Positions 45,641 to 59,169 of a stretch of 64,000 nt of DNA are shown piece after piece. Where the stretch lies: NCBI GenBank assembly GCA_030761205.1, contig JAULJL010000010.1:7259001-7323000 (forward strand), in the 5' to 3' direction. The notes under the pieces are model-generated. The model saw only the letters and a list, made by a program, of their open reading frames with translations. It was not told where the DNA came from and made no database searches. Within the stretch, counting starts at the first letter, position 1. Every line of letters begins with the position of its first letter. Source of the DNA: Fremontodendron californicum. Taxonomy: Eukaryota; Streptophyta; Magnoliopsida; Malvales; Malvaceae. The translations under genes were made by a program, and so were the position numbers.

Positions 45641-46450
45641 AAAATTAGATTACAAAAAAGAAAAAAAAAAGTGTGTTTACGGCTCCTCCTTGTTTCTCTA
45701 TTTATATACAGCAACTAGGGTTTTTCCTTCAAGAATTGCGGCTCCCAAGGTTTTATATGCTGATTTGCAGCTAGGTTTAGTTTATTAAGGAAAGGTGGCA
45801 AAAGCTAGGGTCTTAAGGAAGGAAAGATGGGTTACTTGCAGCCAAGGTTTCTTCACTTAAGGAAAGGTATGTGAACTTGTGGCTAAAGGACAACCTATAA
45901 GGAAATAAAAGTTGTCGCTAGTCCTTGTTTGACTAGGAAAAACTTGATTTTGGCAAGGTTTATTTAGGTAAGGAAAGGTAAGGCAACCATTAATCCTACT
46001 TTGACTAGGACAAGGTAAAATCAGCTAAGGCTTCTCCTTATGTAATTATCTCTTGCCGCTAGGATGATTTTAGGTCTAGGAAGTGTGTTGTGGCAATGGC
46101 TTAAGTAGATGGTGAATTATTTCTTGTCGCTAGCCACTTTTTGACCATGGAGGTGGGTTTTTCAACTAGGGTTTTTAGATAGAAAGAGTGTGAGCAGCCA
46201 CTAGGTTTTATTTATGGAAGGTTTGGATTAGGTATAGCCGCTTAGTGTCTCTTTGATGGGCAGACAGCTTTCCTTTGTGCCTGAAGCTTCATTTCTTGTC
46301 CAAATTCATTCCTTTTAACTCTAAAGCATCTATTGTCTTCCAAAACACCTACAAAACACAAAACAATAGTAAACTACCAATAAACTCAAGAATCAAAGCA
46401 CAAAGTATAAGGAAATGATATAAGAAAATGTATGAAATTAAGCACTTATA
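45641..46450 (-). repeat. Possible LTR fragment on the minus strand
   Basis: The right end, read on the minus strand, is TTATAAGTGCTTAATTTCAT, close to the TGATAAGTGCTTAATTTCAT start common in gypsy LTRs. A TATATAAATAGAG box lies at about 45710 on that strand. No frame, partner LTR or target duplication was found. Confidence 0.4.
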
Positions 46451-49290
46451 AGGTTTCCCAAGAAAAACTTTCTTCACTTCATTTTCCTCAAAATCAAAGT
46501 TCGTCACTAAAATGAGTCAAACATGGATTCTCGTAAGAATTTCCATTCATTTTGTGATTGTGCAACCAAAATACGTTCTCCTCATTGGAATACACGATAT
46601 TGATGCTTTAGTTTCCTAAGAAAAACTTTTCTTCCCTTCATTTTTCTCCAAATCAAAGTTCATCGCTAAAATGAGTCAAACATGGATTCCCCTACGAATC
46701 TCCGTTGCTTCGAAGATTTTGCAACCAAAACACGTTCTCATCATTGGAATAAACGATATTGATGCTTTGGTTTCTCAAGAAAAACTTTTATTCCCTTCAT
46801 TTTCCTCAAAATCAAAGTTCGTCACTAAAATGAGTCAAACATGAATTCTCTTAAGAATCTCCGTTCTTTTCATGATTGTGCAAACAAAACACGTTCTCCT
46901 CATTGGAATACACGATATTGATGCTTTGGTTTCTCAAGAAAAATTTTCTTCCCTTCATTTTCCTCCAAATCAAAGTTCATCGCTAAAATGAGTCAAACAT
47001 GGATTCTCATAAGAATCACCGTTGTTTCCATGATTGTGCAAACAAAACACGTTCTCATCATTGGAATAAACGATATTGATGCTTTAGTTTCCTAAGAAAA
47101 ACTTTTCTTTCCTTCATTTTTCTCAAAAGCAAAGTTCGTCGCTAAAAAGAGTCAAATATGGATTTTCGTAAGAAGCTCCGTTATTTTCGTGATTGTGCAA
47201 CCAAAACATGTTCTCCTCATTGGAATACAAGACATTGAAACTTTGTTTTCCCAAGAAAAACTTTTCTTCCCTTCATTTTCCTCAAAACCAAAGTTTGTCG
47301 CTAAAATGAGTCAAACATTGATACTCGTAAGAATCTTTTTTTCTTTTAGTGATTGTTTAACCAATACACGTTCTCCTCATTGGAATACACGATATTGATA
47401 CTTTGGTTTCCCAAAAAAGACTTTTCTTCCCTTTATTTTTCTCATAATCAAAGTTCGTTGCTAAAATGAGTCAAATATGGATTTTCGTAAGAATCTCCAT
47501 TATTTTCGCGATTGTGCAAACAAAACACATCCTCCTCATTGGAGGAATACACGATATTGATGCTTTGGTTTTCCAAGAAAAACTTTCTTTCCTTTATTAA
47601 AGTTCGTCGCTAAAATGAGTCAAACATGGACTCTCGTAAGAATCTCTATTTTTTCGCGATTGTGCAACCAAAACACGTGCTCCTCATTGGAATACACGAT
47701 ATTGATGCTTTGGTTTTCCAAGAAAAACTTTTCTTCCCTTCATTTTCCTGAAAATCAAAGTTCGTCGCTAAAATGAGTCAAACATGGATCTCGTAAGAAT
47801 ATACGTTCTTTTTGTGATTGTACAACCAAAACACGTTCCCCTCATTGGAATACACGATATTAATGCTTTGGTTTTCCAAGAAAAACTTTTCTTCCCTTCA
47901 TTTTCCTCAAAATCAAAGTTCGTCGCTGAAATGAGTCAAACATGGATTTTCGTAGGAATCTTCATTTTTTTTGGGGATTGATAAACCAAAACACGTTCTC
48001 CTCATTGGAATACACGACATTGATGCTTTGGTTTCCAAAGAAAAACTTTTCTTCCCTTCATTTTCCTCAAAATCAAAGTTCGTCGCTAAACTGAGTCAAA
48101 CATGGATTCTCATAAGAATCTCCATTCTTTTCAGGATTGTGCAACCAAACCACTCTATCCTCATTTTAATACATGACATTGATGCTTTGGTTTCCCAAGA
48201 AAAAATTTTCTTCCCTTCAATTTCCTCAAAATCAAAGTTCGTCGCTAAAATGAGTCAAACATGGATTCTCGTAAGAAATCTCAGTTCTTTCTACGATTGT
48301 GATACCAAAACACGTTCTCCTCATTGGAATACACGATATTGATGCTTTGGTTTCCCCAAAAAAACTTTTCTTCCCTTCATTTTCCTCAAAATTACAGTTC
48401 GTCGCTAAAAAGAGTCAAACATGGATTCTCATAAGAATCTCAGTTTTTTCCACGATTGTGCAACAAAAACACGTTCTCCTCATTGGAATACATGACATTG
48501 ATGCTTTGGTTTCCCAAGAAAGACTTTTCTACCCTTCAATTTCCTCAAAATCAAAGTTCGTTGCTAAAATGAGTCAAATATGGATTTTCGTAAGAATCTC
48601 CGTTGTTTTCGCAATTGTGCAACAAAACCACGTCCTCCTCATTGGTGGAATACACGATATTGATGCTTTGATTTCCCAAGAAAAACTTTTCTTCCCTTCA
48701 TTTTTCTCAAAATCAAAGTTCGTCGCTAAAATGAGTCAAACATGGATTCTCATAAGAATCTCCGTTCTTTCCGCGATTGTGCAACGAAAACACATTCTCA
48801 TCATTGGAATAAACGATATTGGTGCTTTGGTTTCCTAAGAAAAACTTTTCTTTCCTTCATTTTCCTCAAAATAAAAGTTCGTCACTAAAATGAGCCAAAC
48901 ATGGATTCTAGTAAGAATCTCTGTTCATTCTGTGATTGTGCAACCAAACACGTTCTCTTAATTGGAATACACGATATTGATGCTTTGGTTTCAAAAGAAA
49001 AACTTTTTTTCCCTTCATTTTCCTCAAAATTAAAGTTAGTCGCTAAAATGAGTCAAATATTGATTCTCGTAAGAATCTTCGTTCTTTTAGTGATTGTGCT
49101 ACCGAAACACGTTCTCCTCTTTGGAATACACGATATTGATGCTTTGGTTTCCTAAGAAAGAATTTTCTTCCCTTCAATTTTCTCAAAATCAAAGTTCGTT
49201 GCAAAAATGAGTCAAATATGGATTTTCGTAAGAATCTCTGTTGTTTCCACGATTGTGCAACAAAAACACGTTCTCTTTGTCGCAACCTAA
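46451..49290 (+). repeat. Minisatellite, 159-bp unit, about 18 copies
   Basis: Each unit contains GGTTTCCCAAGAAAAACTTT, TCAAAGTTCGTCGCTAAAAT, GAGTCAAACATGGATTCTCG and CATTGGAATACACGATATTG. The period of 159 bases equals 53 codons, so stretches stay open over several units (for example 47971-48342 and 48299-48838). They would encode a hydrophobic repeat around HVLLIGIHDIDALVSQEKLF. I read this as a satellite-like array and not as a gene. It lies left of a Tat-lineage gypsy remnant and may derive from it. Confidence 0.93.
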
Positions 49291-49383
49291 AAAATAACAA
49301 CACAGACTCATCGCAAGACTTTATTATTCGTTAAGCGTGACATTAAAAAACCGAGAAAAAGTCGACTTAATTCCTCTTTAAAA

Positions 49384-49863
49384 ATGAAGGCTTTGAAAAT
49401 GACCTTGAAAATTCCTTTTTTAAGGGTGTTGAAGGAGGTTGAATTGGAAGAAGCAGAATGGGTACGAGTTCGTTTTGAACAATTGAATCTTATTGAAGAG
49501 AAGAGACTTACAACGCTTTGCCATGGTCAGTTATATCAGAAACGAATGATGCGAGCACATGATAAGAAAGTCCGTCCTAGACACTTCAGGGAATGAGAGT
49601 TAGTCTTGAAAAAGATTCTTCGGTATCAGCATAATCATCGAGGGAAATGGACGCTGAATTGGGAGGGTCCCTATGTGGTAAAATTTTTTTCAGGTAGAGC
49701 TTTAATTTTGGCTGAAATGGATGGGGATGATCTGCCGAATCCGATTAGTTCAGACGCTGTGAATATATTTTTCTTGAAAAAAAAAAGTAAAAAAGTAAAA
49801 GAAAAAAAAAGGACTCAAATTGAAAACCCGAAAAGGGCGGTTTGGGTCATGGGGGATGTCTGA
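49384..49863 (+). pseudogene. pol: Tat-lineage Ty3/gypsy integrase C-terminus
   Basis: It reads FEQLNLIEEKRLTTLCHGQL, YQKRMMRAHDKKVRPRHF, stop TGA (49594-49596), ELVLKKILRYQHNHRGKW and NWEGPYVVKFFSGRALIL. This is the C-terminal chromatin/DNA-binding part of Tat/Ogre-like integrases. The catalytic core and everything upstream are missing, replaced by the minisatellite. Confidence 0.85.
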
Positions 49864-51105
49864 GTTGAAAACCCAAAAGGGCGGCATAGATATGAGGAGA
49901 TCAGCGTCACTAGGAAATTCTCATAAGGATGGGAGCAATGTCTAGTCTAATGGACTCGGAAGGATTAAAGACACCGAAAGGATTGGTTTTTAAAGGAGAA
50001 TTTTGAATGAATTGTTAAGATTGCCTGAGTATTCATTGTTTGGATAATGATTTGCTATTCCAACACCTTTGTGATGAACCTTTGGTATATTCTTTTGTTT
50101 CCTCAAGACGAATCCTTTTCCTTTGTCAATAAAGATCTTTCTTTTTCAGATTATCTTGCCTTTCTCCCCTTGCATTGAATAGAGGGAACGCATGATGCAT
50201 TGTGTTTGTTATGGAATTAGAATAATGATTGATAAATTAGAATAATAATTTTAAGTGATTCCTGCATTTATTTTTTGAGAAATCTATGGATAACTGAATA
50301 GAAAAAGTAGGGAGATAAGTTGAGAATTTTTAAGGTGAGAATTTTTGTGATGGAAATTTCTATGATGAGATGTTAAGCCCAGTTGAGCTGGCTATAAGAT
50401 GTGATATGGAATGATTGGTGTTTTGAAACCTTTGAGAAAGAAAACTCTTCACATTCAGCAAATTTTGAAAGAAAAAAAAAAAGCAAAGAGACAATAAGAT
50501 TTACTTCATCAGTTTGAAGTCAAGTACATATGGGAGATGAATAATGAGCTTGAGTCTTGATTAGAGATTCAGGGAGTTGATATCATTTATTACAGTGCAT
50601 TCATGACATCCATTGTATGGTATGCATCTGCATTTCATTCATAACATTCATGTATTGCATTGCATTCAAGAAAGTCTATTGCAGATATTTAGCATAATTT
50701 GGACAGGAATTTCAATTTGCTAGGTTAGCAACTTCTTTTTGAGATTCAAGGCAAGATTTTTGAATTTTCTTTTGAAGAAAGTATCCACTTTTGAGAATTT
50801 ACAAATTTCGTTGGGTTTATTTAAAGTTGATGCCTCGTTGGGAGGAGTTTTTCTTCGTTTGGTATTTAAAGTTGATGCCTCGTTGGGATGAGTTTTTCTT
50901 CTTTGGGTTATTTAAAGTTGATGCCTCAATGGAGGAGTATATTTACACGTTGGGTTTATTTAAAGTTTGTGCCTCGTTTAGAGGAGCATTTCTACGATGG
51001 GATTTTCTTTAAGTATTTAGTGTCTTTTTAATTCTGGAGAACTTGTAAGGTGTCTACGTCTTTGCACATCCCCTGTTTCTCAAGGAATGCACAAAGAGGA
51101 GCAAC
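49864..51105 (+). other. 3' untranslated region of the Tat-like element
   Basis: No gene. It has imperfect repeats of about 60 bp around TTTAAAGTTGATGCCTCGTT (50800-51000, about four units) and ends with the purine-rich AAAGAGGAGCAAC tract just before the LTR. Confidence 0.6.
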
Positions 51106-53195
51106 TGTAGACACCAAATTTTATCCGATTTTTATTTTTAATTTAGGTTAATTATTTAATTTTTTTAATCTCTAATTTTTTATGTTATTTTCGATTTAAA
51201 AAAAAAAGAAAAAAGGGAAAAATAAAAAAATAAAAAAAGAAATTCAGATAATCAAGAAAAAAAGAAATCAGGTTGGATTGAACTAGACTTCTTCTTTGGA
51301 TTAGGATCAGTCTTTGAAAATGAAATAACTCTTTATCAGATCAGATTTCTAAACCTAAGTAAACTAAAACTCTCTTGTGCTTTTTCCTATTTAAAGAACC
51401 TTCAGATTCAACAACGAAAATCATCAGATAATCTCAACACATACAGAGGCAGGAGAGAGCAATTTTAATTGGGTAGAATATAAGAGAAAGTTTTTTTTAG
51501 GGTTTCGTGTTTCGAAATTTTGGGGTTTCTTGGGTTCTAGTTGTTGTTTCGAAAGATCCAACGGTGGAAACTTAGGAAGGGTTGAGAGGAAGCTTCGGCC
51601 GGAGTTTGGTGACCATCCGATGGTTGTCAGAGGAGATCGAAAGGGTTTAAGCCGCGACATTCAAACTTAGATCTAGGAATTTCGGTGTTGATTCGGACAA
51701 AACTAGGGTGGTTTTCGAGTAGAGGAGGAAAAGAGGAACTTTTGCTGATTTGTTTTTGGAATTTTTTTGAGTTTGTTGATCGGAGGCGGCGGCAATGACT
51801 GGCGGTGGACAACGATGGCGACGACGGAATCTCACCGGATTCTAGTTGGTGAAGAACAGACGACGGGTGTTCTTGAGAGAGGAAGAGAGAGAGAGAGAGA
51901 TAAGAGAAGAAGAAAAAGTTTTTTTTTTTTTTTTTATAGAAAAAAACAGGTAAAAAATGAACCAAAAAAAATTCTGCCCTTTATAAGCGACAGCCGGGTT
52001 GGGCAGCATGACCCGCACCCTTGCCCGACCCGGATGTAGCTATTTTATGTTTTTTTTTTTTTATTTCTTTGTTGATTTGCTTTTTATTATTATTATTATT
52101 TTGGAATAATGTTATTTAATTCGATTGTTGCAGGAATTTTTTTTAGGACTAATTTGATTTACTAGATTTTTTTTTTTGTAAATTATTAATTATCTATTAA
52201 TTATTTATTGATTACTATTTATTAATTATTAATTATTAATTCGATTATTATTATCATTAAAAAGTTAAATTTTAATTAAGATAACTAATTAATTTAAGTT
52301 GATTATTGATTAAATTAAAATAATAAATAGAGATCTTTTCCAATGATGAAATTCAAAGAGATCATGAATGGTTGATTTTCGAAAAAAAAATTAGGTGAGG
52401 AAATTCTCTTAAAAGTTCTCCAGAATGAATGGAAGGATTTTTTAAGAGATTATTTTCGATATCAAAAAGGTCAAAATTTATTCTTTTAAAATAATTAATT
52501 TTCAATATCTCTTTTAAGTTAATTTTCCATAATAAATGCTTAATTAAAATCGAAGGATAAATTGAGATTTTTTTCGATGATGAAATTCAAGAGAGTCATG
52601 AATGGTTAACATTTAAGAAATTTCTAGGTGAGAAAACTCTCTTAAAAATTTCCTAGAACGAATGGAAGAATGTTTTAAGAGATAATTTTTGATATTAAGA
52701 TCAGAATTTATTTTTGAACAAACATTAATAAATGTGGATTAATTTTGGAGGATTAGACTTAAGAAAAGTAACTTTGTCATAAAATTTAATTTTTCCAACG
52801 ACAGAGCCTCTTCGGGAGAACGAATGATTTCTCTTGAACACTCTCGAGGTGAGGAAACGTTTTTTAGCAATTTCTCCAAAATGAATGGAAGGAAGACCTA
52901 AAAAAATGATTTTCGATATTTCTAACTTTAACATATTAAAATGAAATAGATAGATAAGACCATTTAGTTAAGACTTTTTAATATCACAAGACTAATTAGG
53001 TACTATCTCTTAGATAGGCGTTATGGGGGTGCTAATCTTTCCCACACGTAACAGAATTCCTGAACTTAGTTCTGATAAGTAGACCAGAGCCTATTCTTTT
53101 TAAGATGCCTTAGTCAAGCTTAGGATTACTTTAAAGAGGATAGATTCGTATAGGTGACTAATCACACCTAGATTAGATGATTTGTGGCGACTCCA
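51106..53195 (+). repeat. 3' LTR of the Tat-like gypsy element
   Basis: It starts TGTAGACACCAAATTTTATC directly after a polypurine tract and ends GTGGCGACTCCA at about 53195. Both phrases are typical of Tat/Ogre LTR borders. Length about 2.1 kb. The short frames inside (51424-51965 minus, 51767-52039 plus) are not supported as genes. The right border is less certain than the left. Confidence 0.7.
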
Positions 53196-53459
53196 TGATT
53201 TGTGTTTAACATGCTGAATTTATATTTGGCACGTTATGACAATAGGAAAAATATTTTAAAACTGTCGATAAGCCCGAAACAGTACGCCGAAACACATTGA
53301 TACCGATTCATACCAATATCAGAACAAAAACAATGTCTACCGATACGATACTGACTACCTTACTTGGAGACATTTTTACCTTCAATATCAGGAGAAAACC
53401 AATTGCTTTCTTAGGCACAAGATAAGTAATAAAAAAATATATTAAGGCTTGAGGCTTAA

Positions 53460-54150
53460 TGGTACAATTGCAAGAATACCAGACCACATATCTCATGATC
53501 TCAATTTGATAGCATATATATAATTTAATTTGACCATTACTTAAGCTGACCCAAAATGCCGCAGATATGATAATTCGTTTATTCGTGTCATCTTCGTATT
53601 TTTTATGTGTTATAATCGTATTTAATGTATTATATATATTTATATAAATTTTGACACATTAATAATTCGTGGTATTGACACGTTCGTATATTCATATCGT
53701 TTTCGTATTATTTTTTCATATCATATCGTATTTTAATTATTTTTTTATATCGTATAATCGTATCGTATTCAAAATTACTAAATTTATCACAAAATATTAT
53801 GAGATGAACCCCAAATATCATAACCCACAAGATATTATAAGCTGAACCCCAAATATCATCCATAAAAACACATTATTTAATTTGCATAAATTCTTCAAAT
53901 TATCCATCTTAAATGGAAAAATCCTTTTCTATTACATTGTTTACGTTTCATATTTATGATGTCCTAGATGATAGGTTTATATTTCATATTATATAACTTA
54001 TTAAACATTAAAAACAATTTAATTTAATACTTTTTAAAGACAAATTAGATATTTATTTTATTGTTATTATTAAATGCTCAAAATAATTAGTTAGAAAAGG
54101 TGAGAAACAAGTTCTTTGTTTTTCTAAGTAAAAGTTTAAAATTATGTACA
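53460..54150. repeat. Segmental duplication, copy of 44728-45410
   Basis: Same wording as the left copy (CATATCTCATGATCTCAATT and CCATCTTAAATGGAAAAA), but with small indels and an extra ACCCACAAGATATTATAAG stretch. It shows the locus without the Helitron present at 44727. Confidence 0.8.
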
Positions 54151-54229
54151 CTAGATAATGCTTGCGCTTAACTGCGAAATATTACTGGATTTGAATTAAC
54201 ATTTTGTAATAAATTTGAAAGATAAAAAA

Positions 54230-55410
54230 GCAAGAATAGTAAAGATAATAATTTAGAAAAATAATAATTCTTGTTCTTATACGACACTTGATATAAAATT
54301 GAGAGTTATTTGAATATGATCAATTACATCCGATAAGTTCAGACACAACATAATTATACGATACGAACATAACATGAAAAAAATAATTAAAACACGACAT
54401 GACACAAAAATAACATGAAAACGACACAAATACACGAACGTGTCAAAATCTACATAAAACGAATTATTAACGTGTCAAAATTTATATAAATATATAATAC
54501 CTTGAATACGATTATAATAGGAAAAACATCACGAACATGATAACGCGTGACACAAATTTGTGAGTTATTTGAATAGTGTCAATTAGACTTGGCAATTTCG
54601 GACACAACATGATTATATGACTCGAACACAACATGGAAAAAATAATTAAAACACGATATAAAAAATAGCATGAACACGACATAAATACACGAATGTGTCA
54701 AAATTTACATAAAACGAATTATTAACGTATAAAAATTTATAATATTTAAAACATATGATAAAATAACACGAATATGTTACGGATCTACAATTTTTCTCTA
54801 AATTGAATCATTATAACAAATTATACAAAATACTGGATGAATTGAGACACGCACGAACACACAAATTTTTTTTAAATTGGATCACCATGACAAACTATGC
54901 AAAATTTTTGGAGACAAGACGCGAACACACAAAATTTTGTCTAAATTGGATCACTATGACAAACTATGCAAAATATTTGGATGAATTGAAACACAACACG
55001 AACACATGAAAAAATAATTAAAATACGGCACGACACGAAAATAACATGAAAACAACACAAACACACGAATGTGTCAAAATCTACGTAAATTGAATTATTA
55101 ATATGTAAAAATTTATATAAATTTACAATACTTTGAATACACAAAAAAAAAACACAAACACGAAAAATAATATGAACACAAACGAATATCTGAACGTGTC
55201 AAAATCTACATAAAATGAGTTATTAACATGTAAAAATTATATAAATTTATAATATTTTGAACAGATAAAAAAATAACACGAAAACGACACGAATATGCGA
55301 ACGTGTCAAAATCTACATAAAACGAATTATCAACGTGTAAAAATTATATAAATTTATAATATTTTGAACACACAAAAAATAACACGAACACAAAAACGAC
55401 ACGAACACAT
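54230..55410. repeat. Array of ACACGA-type repeats
   Basis: Repeated phrases GTGTCAAAATCTACATAAAA and CGAATTATTAACGTGT(A/C)AAAA, with ATAACACGAACAC, occur about five to six times at intervals of roughly 110-180 bases. It resembles dispersed plant MITE families built on ACACGACACGA. No coding function is seen. Confidence 0.7.
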
Positions 55411-55746
55411 AATTTTTTCTTAATTTTTTTTCATTTTTTTTCATTTTTTTTTTCTTTTTTTTCTTTCTTTCTTTCTTTTCTTTTCTTTTCTTTCTTTCCT
55501 TCCTACTCAAAAAAAAAAAAAAAAACCCCAAACTAACCCCAATCCTCTTAATACCTATGCTTCTTTGTCAATTAACCTTTAATCCAAAATTTTTAATTCT
55601 CTCATCTTATTGAATTTGAGGATAGTTTTTATAATAGGTATAGATATCATAATTTTTAGTTGGAATTTCAAAATTTGTGAAAAAAATCTTAAATTTTGGC
55701 ATAAAAATAAAATAACTCAAGAAATAAAATAAAAAATAAAAATTTT

Positions 55747-56266
55747 GGCTGGACAACACCTCGGCCGTAGGGCTAATGAGAAATTACAATACAGAAGTTG
55801 GTTAACACAAGGGCTCACTTCGTAGAAATTGATGAGTCACCTGACAAGATCCTACGGGACATGGCTCATACACATTTTGAGTGGCTTACACAAAGTCGAA
55901 GCTGTCATTGTGTAGAGGTAGATCTAATAATTTTTGTATTCATATTATATTTGTATATTTTTTGTATCATAATTATTTTTAAAATATTTTATATTTATAT
56001 AAATTTTGATATATTAATAATTTATGTTATATAAATTTTGATATATATATATTCGTGTTTGTATTTTTTTATGTTATATTTTATTTATTTTTTCGGGTAC
56101 CGTGTCAATATTACCAGGTCGAGGGTTAACCATGTGAGTGATAAATCTGAGCCAACTAATCTTATCTTTAAAAATGTAGCCGAATGCCCCTATTCGTGTC
56201 TGGGTTTAGTCAAAGCTAAACTATGTTTAGAGTTAGGGTAACGAGCTGACACCACCGAGCTCGGGC
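55747..56266 (-). ncRNA. R repeat copy 3, near full but with an AT insertion
   Basis: Minus strand: starts GCCCGAGCTCGGTGGTGT at 56266, keeps the GAGCUC-type first hairpin with a mismatch at its last pair. The second stem (56204-56221) has a C-A mismatch and loop UUUG. It ends GGTGTTGTCCAGCC before a T-rich tract. An AT-rich stretch of about 200 bases (55925-56090) is inserted. A TATA-like stretch lies upstream (near 56285-56300), while the USE-like ATCTCACATCA lies at about 56617-56627, separated by about 300 inserted bases. A dead copy, by inference. Confidence 0.5.
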
Positions 56267-56292
56267 AATTGTTGAGTCATTTGCAATTTATT

Positions 56293-57995
56293 ATATATTG
56301 ATAAGCAGTGACGTATTTTAATATTTAATTTTAAAGAGATCAATTAAAATTATATTTTTTTTATTTTCGTTTAATGTATTTCTCATAAAAATTTTAATAT
56401 AAAAGATATATGCAAACAATATATTAATAAAAAATAAAAATATCATAAAATATATAAATTTTAGCCATTTATAAATTTATCAATTAAATTTTCATAATAT
56501 AATCTCAATAATCGAAAGTATTAAGCTTTGTAAAAGAAATTTTTTTCTTAAATGATTAAAATAAATCAATTTATATAGCACTATAACAAAAATTAAGTGA
56601 TAAGGAGGGAGAACAGAACTGATGTGAGATTGGGAAAAGTTGTAAAAGTAGAAAATTGCTCTTTTACCCTGACCGGTGGCTTCTACATTAAACCATATGG
56701 ATTAGTAACGTTAATGCAAGGATTGTTACTTTATTTGTTACGAGGCATTGTTGGGGCCAGAGATTCTCACTGTTGTCTTTTTAGAAAAAATGTCGTCTAT
56801 GAAAATCCGTTTGAAATACATACAAATTTTATCGAAAACTCAATCTATAGCTTTCATTAGGAGGACTCGTGTTGAGAAAAAAAATGACCCACATCTGATA
56901 GTCAAAGATTAGTTATTACTTTATAAAACTAGGGTCATCATTTTTCTATCGAAGACCACTTTTATCAAAAGATAACCATGAGATTGGCTGATCTCAATAT
57001 GCAAAAATACCTTATAACAAATACAGTCCAATAATTTTTACATCAACAATATTACTATGTGAGAATCCGTTTTATACCCATACCGGCCCTCATCAAAAAA
57101 TACAACAATGAGGCATCCCTCTCCCTTTCAATCGTAAGTATACATCAATAAGAATTTGAGATCTCATTTTGTTTTGATACGACAACTGCATTTGACATCA
57201 ATAATTACAATTGAACATGACATTGTTCGGTTAAGAAAAAACTTATACCAACTACTTGTCTTAGTGATTGTGTACCTATTTGTGGCAGGGAGGGATTTCG
57301 GTTATTGGTATCTAGGGGTTAAGGTGGATATCGGTATATGATATTTTTTTAGATTTATATTTGATTAGAAAATATTATTATAATATGGTTATTAATTATT
57401 TAAAATATAAAAATAAAATTAAGTTAATGAATGGATTGGATTTAAGCACGAATTGAGATTTTTAGGTCGTCACTCAACCGTGCTTGACTCGACCTAAATT
57501 CGTAAAAACCTCTAGATTTTTGTTTTCATCATAAGATATGAGTTCTATAATTCTATTAGCTCAAACCCAAATCATTTAAGAAATTTTCCCAAAATTTCCT
57601 AAATATAAAGAAAAAAATGGAAATTCAAAATTCAAAAAAAGAGAGTAAAAAAAAAAAGAAGAGAGAGGGACGGAAAGAATCGGGAAGAGAGAAGGAAAAG
57701 GGAGGGAGAGAGGGGAGGAAAGAGGTGTCGACCGGTCTAGGGCAGATCTACCCGATCTGCTCGATCCGAGGCAAATCCACCTTGGACTGGTCAGTCAGCA
57801 TCTGTAGTGCCATCCATTCCTTTTCTCCTTCCTTCCCTCTCCTCAATTCTTTCCCCTTTTCTCTATATTTTTTTTGAATTTCATTTTTTATTTTTTTGCT
57901 CTTAATGATGATGTGGCATTGACATGGCATTTTTTACCACATGTCATGATCTTATTAGATGTTATTTTCACATCAGCTATTTAATTAACGGTGTT
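56293..57995. other. Intergenic, no gene supported
   Basis: AT-rich insertion (56293-56590), unrecognised sequence, a purine-rich run (57617-57725) and a GC-richer patch near 57725-57800. From about 57790 it matches the 41.2-kb region. Confidence 0.5.
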
Positions 57996-58311
57996 TAGGG
58001 GTGAGCAAAATTTCGGTTAACCAAACAAACCGACTGAAATCGATCAAATTCGGTTCGGTTTGTTCAATTTCGGTTTCATTCGGTTATTTAATCGATTTAT
58101 TCAATCGATTTATGATTTTTTATTTATAAATCGAACCGACCGAAAAAATCGAGAATTCATTAAAAATAAATAATAATATTTTTATTTAAATATACCCAAA
58201 TCGAACCGATTTTGGGATGTTTTTCGGTTCGGCTCGGTCGATTTTACGAGTGAATTCTATTTAATCGGTATTTAAAATTTTAAAACCAAACCGATCGAAT
58301 GTTCACTCTTA
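57996..58311. mobile_element. hAT-type MITE, 316 bp
   Basis: Ends TAGGGGTGAGCA / TGTTCACTCTTA form a degenerate inverted repeat like the 912-bp MITE at 36584. The 8-bp flanks ACGGTGTT and ACAGTTTT match at six of eight. The paralogous site near 41410-41435 lacks the insertion. The interior is rich in CGGTT/AACCG repeats. Confidence 0.75.
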
Positions 58312-58632
58312 ACAGTTTTTAGTGCAAAGAGCCAATTTAGTTGACAAAATTAAAGCAGAAGTACCTTACTGAAATTTTTTAATTCTCTAAGTATTAGATT
58401 GAGAGAAGTAGTATAGTACGATGGCTAAATATATATTTAAGCCTACAATAAATTCAAATATTTAAATGAACGTGACATCATATAAGATACTTTCATTAAT
58501 TTTATTTCAAGGCAACAAGAAATCTGGCATGGAACATAAAAGCATAACAAAATCCCCCTCCCCCACAACTAAACCTCTATTTTATATTGTTGTGCAACAA
58601 GTTATCAATCTCATACATCACCACCGTTAATT

Positions 58633-59169
58633 GGTCAAAGTATTTGGAAGGTCCTTATATTATATAATTTAGTGTAAATTAATCTCTTTATTATAAAACT
58701 AAGTAATTTAGTCATTATTCTTTTAAAATTGAAGCAAAAAAGTAAAATCACTAACTGGTGTAACGTGAACCGTTTAAAAAACTGACGTGATATTTAACCT
58801 ATGTTTAATTGATAACGTATATGTCAAATGCTGTCGTGACATCAATAAAATATATTATTTATGATAACATGGACAAAACAAAATAATATATTTTCAACAT
58901 TTGATGTAGTATTTTCAACAACTTGATTATTTATTTTGTCCACGTCATCTTAAAATAATATATTTATTGGTGTCATGTCAGCATTTGACATCCACGTCAT
59001 CAATTAAACACAAGTTAAATATCAAGTCAGTTTTTTTAACTGTTTACTTTGTGATTTTACCTTTTTGCTTTAATTTAAAAAAAATAAGGACTAAATTACC
59101 CAGATTTATAGTAGAAAGACTAATTTGCACTAGATGATATAGTACAGAAACCTTCCAAGTACTTTGACC
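58633..59169. mobile_element. Mutator-type MITE, 537 bp, with empty-site paralogue
   Basis: Inverted ends GGTCAAAGTA / TACTTTGACC extend inward (TTTGGAAGGTCCTTATAT against ACAGAAACCTTCCAAGTA). Flanks ACCGTTAATT (58623-58632) and ACCATTAACT (59170-59179) are a 10-bp duplication with two differences, the length range of Mutator-like elements. The sister segment at about 41690 reads CACCATCATTAACTAG without the element. Confidence 0.85.

Noticed and set aside
48299..48838. A repeat-protein gene of 179 codons
   Set aside because: It is the translated minisatellite; frames open and close along the array without a promoter, start context or conserved ends.
51424..52039. Overlapping frames on both strands with Ser/Arg-rich text
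   Set aside because: They lie within the Tat LTR, which contains a GC-richer untranslated leader; no start or domain support.
56597..56860. Plus-strand frame of 87 codons
   Set aside because: Its start overlaps the degraded USE region of R copy 3; no recognisable domain, and composition is like the flanks.
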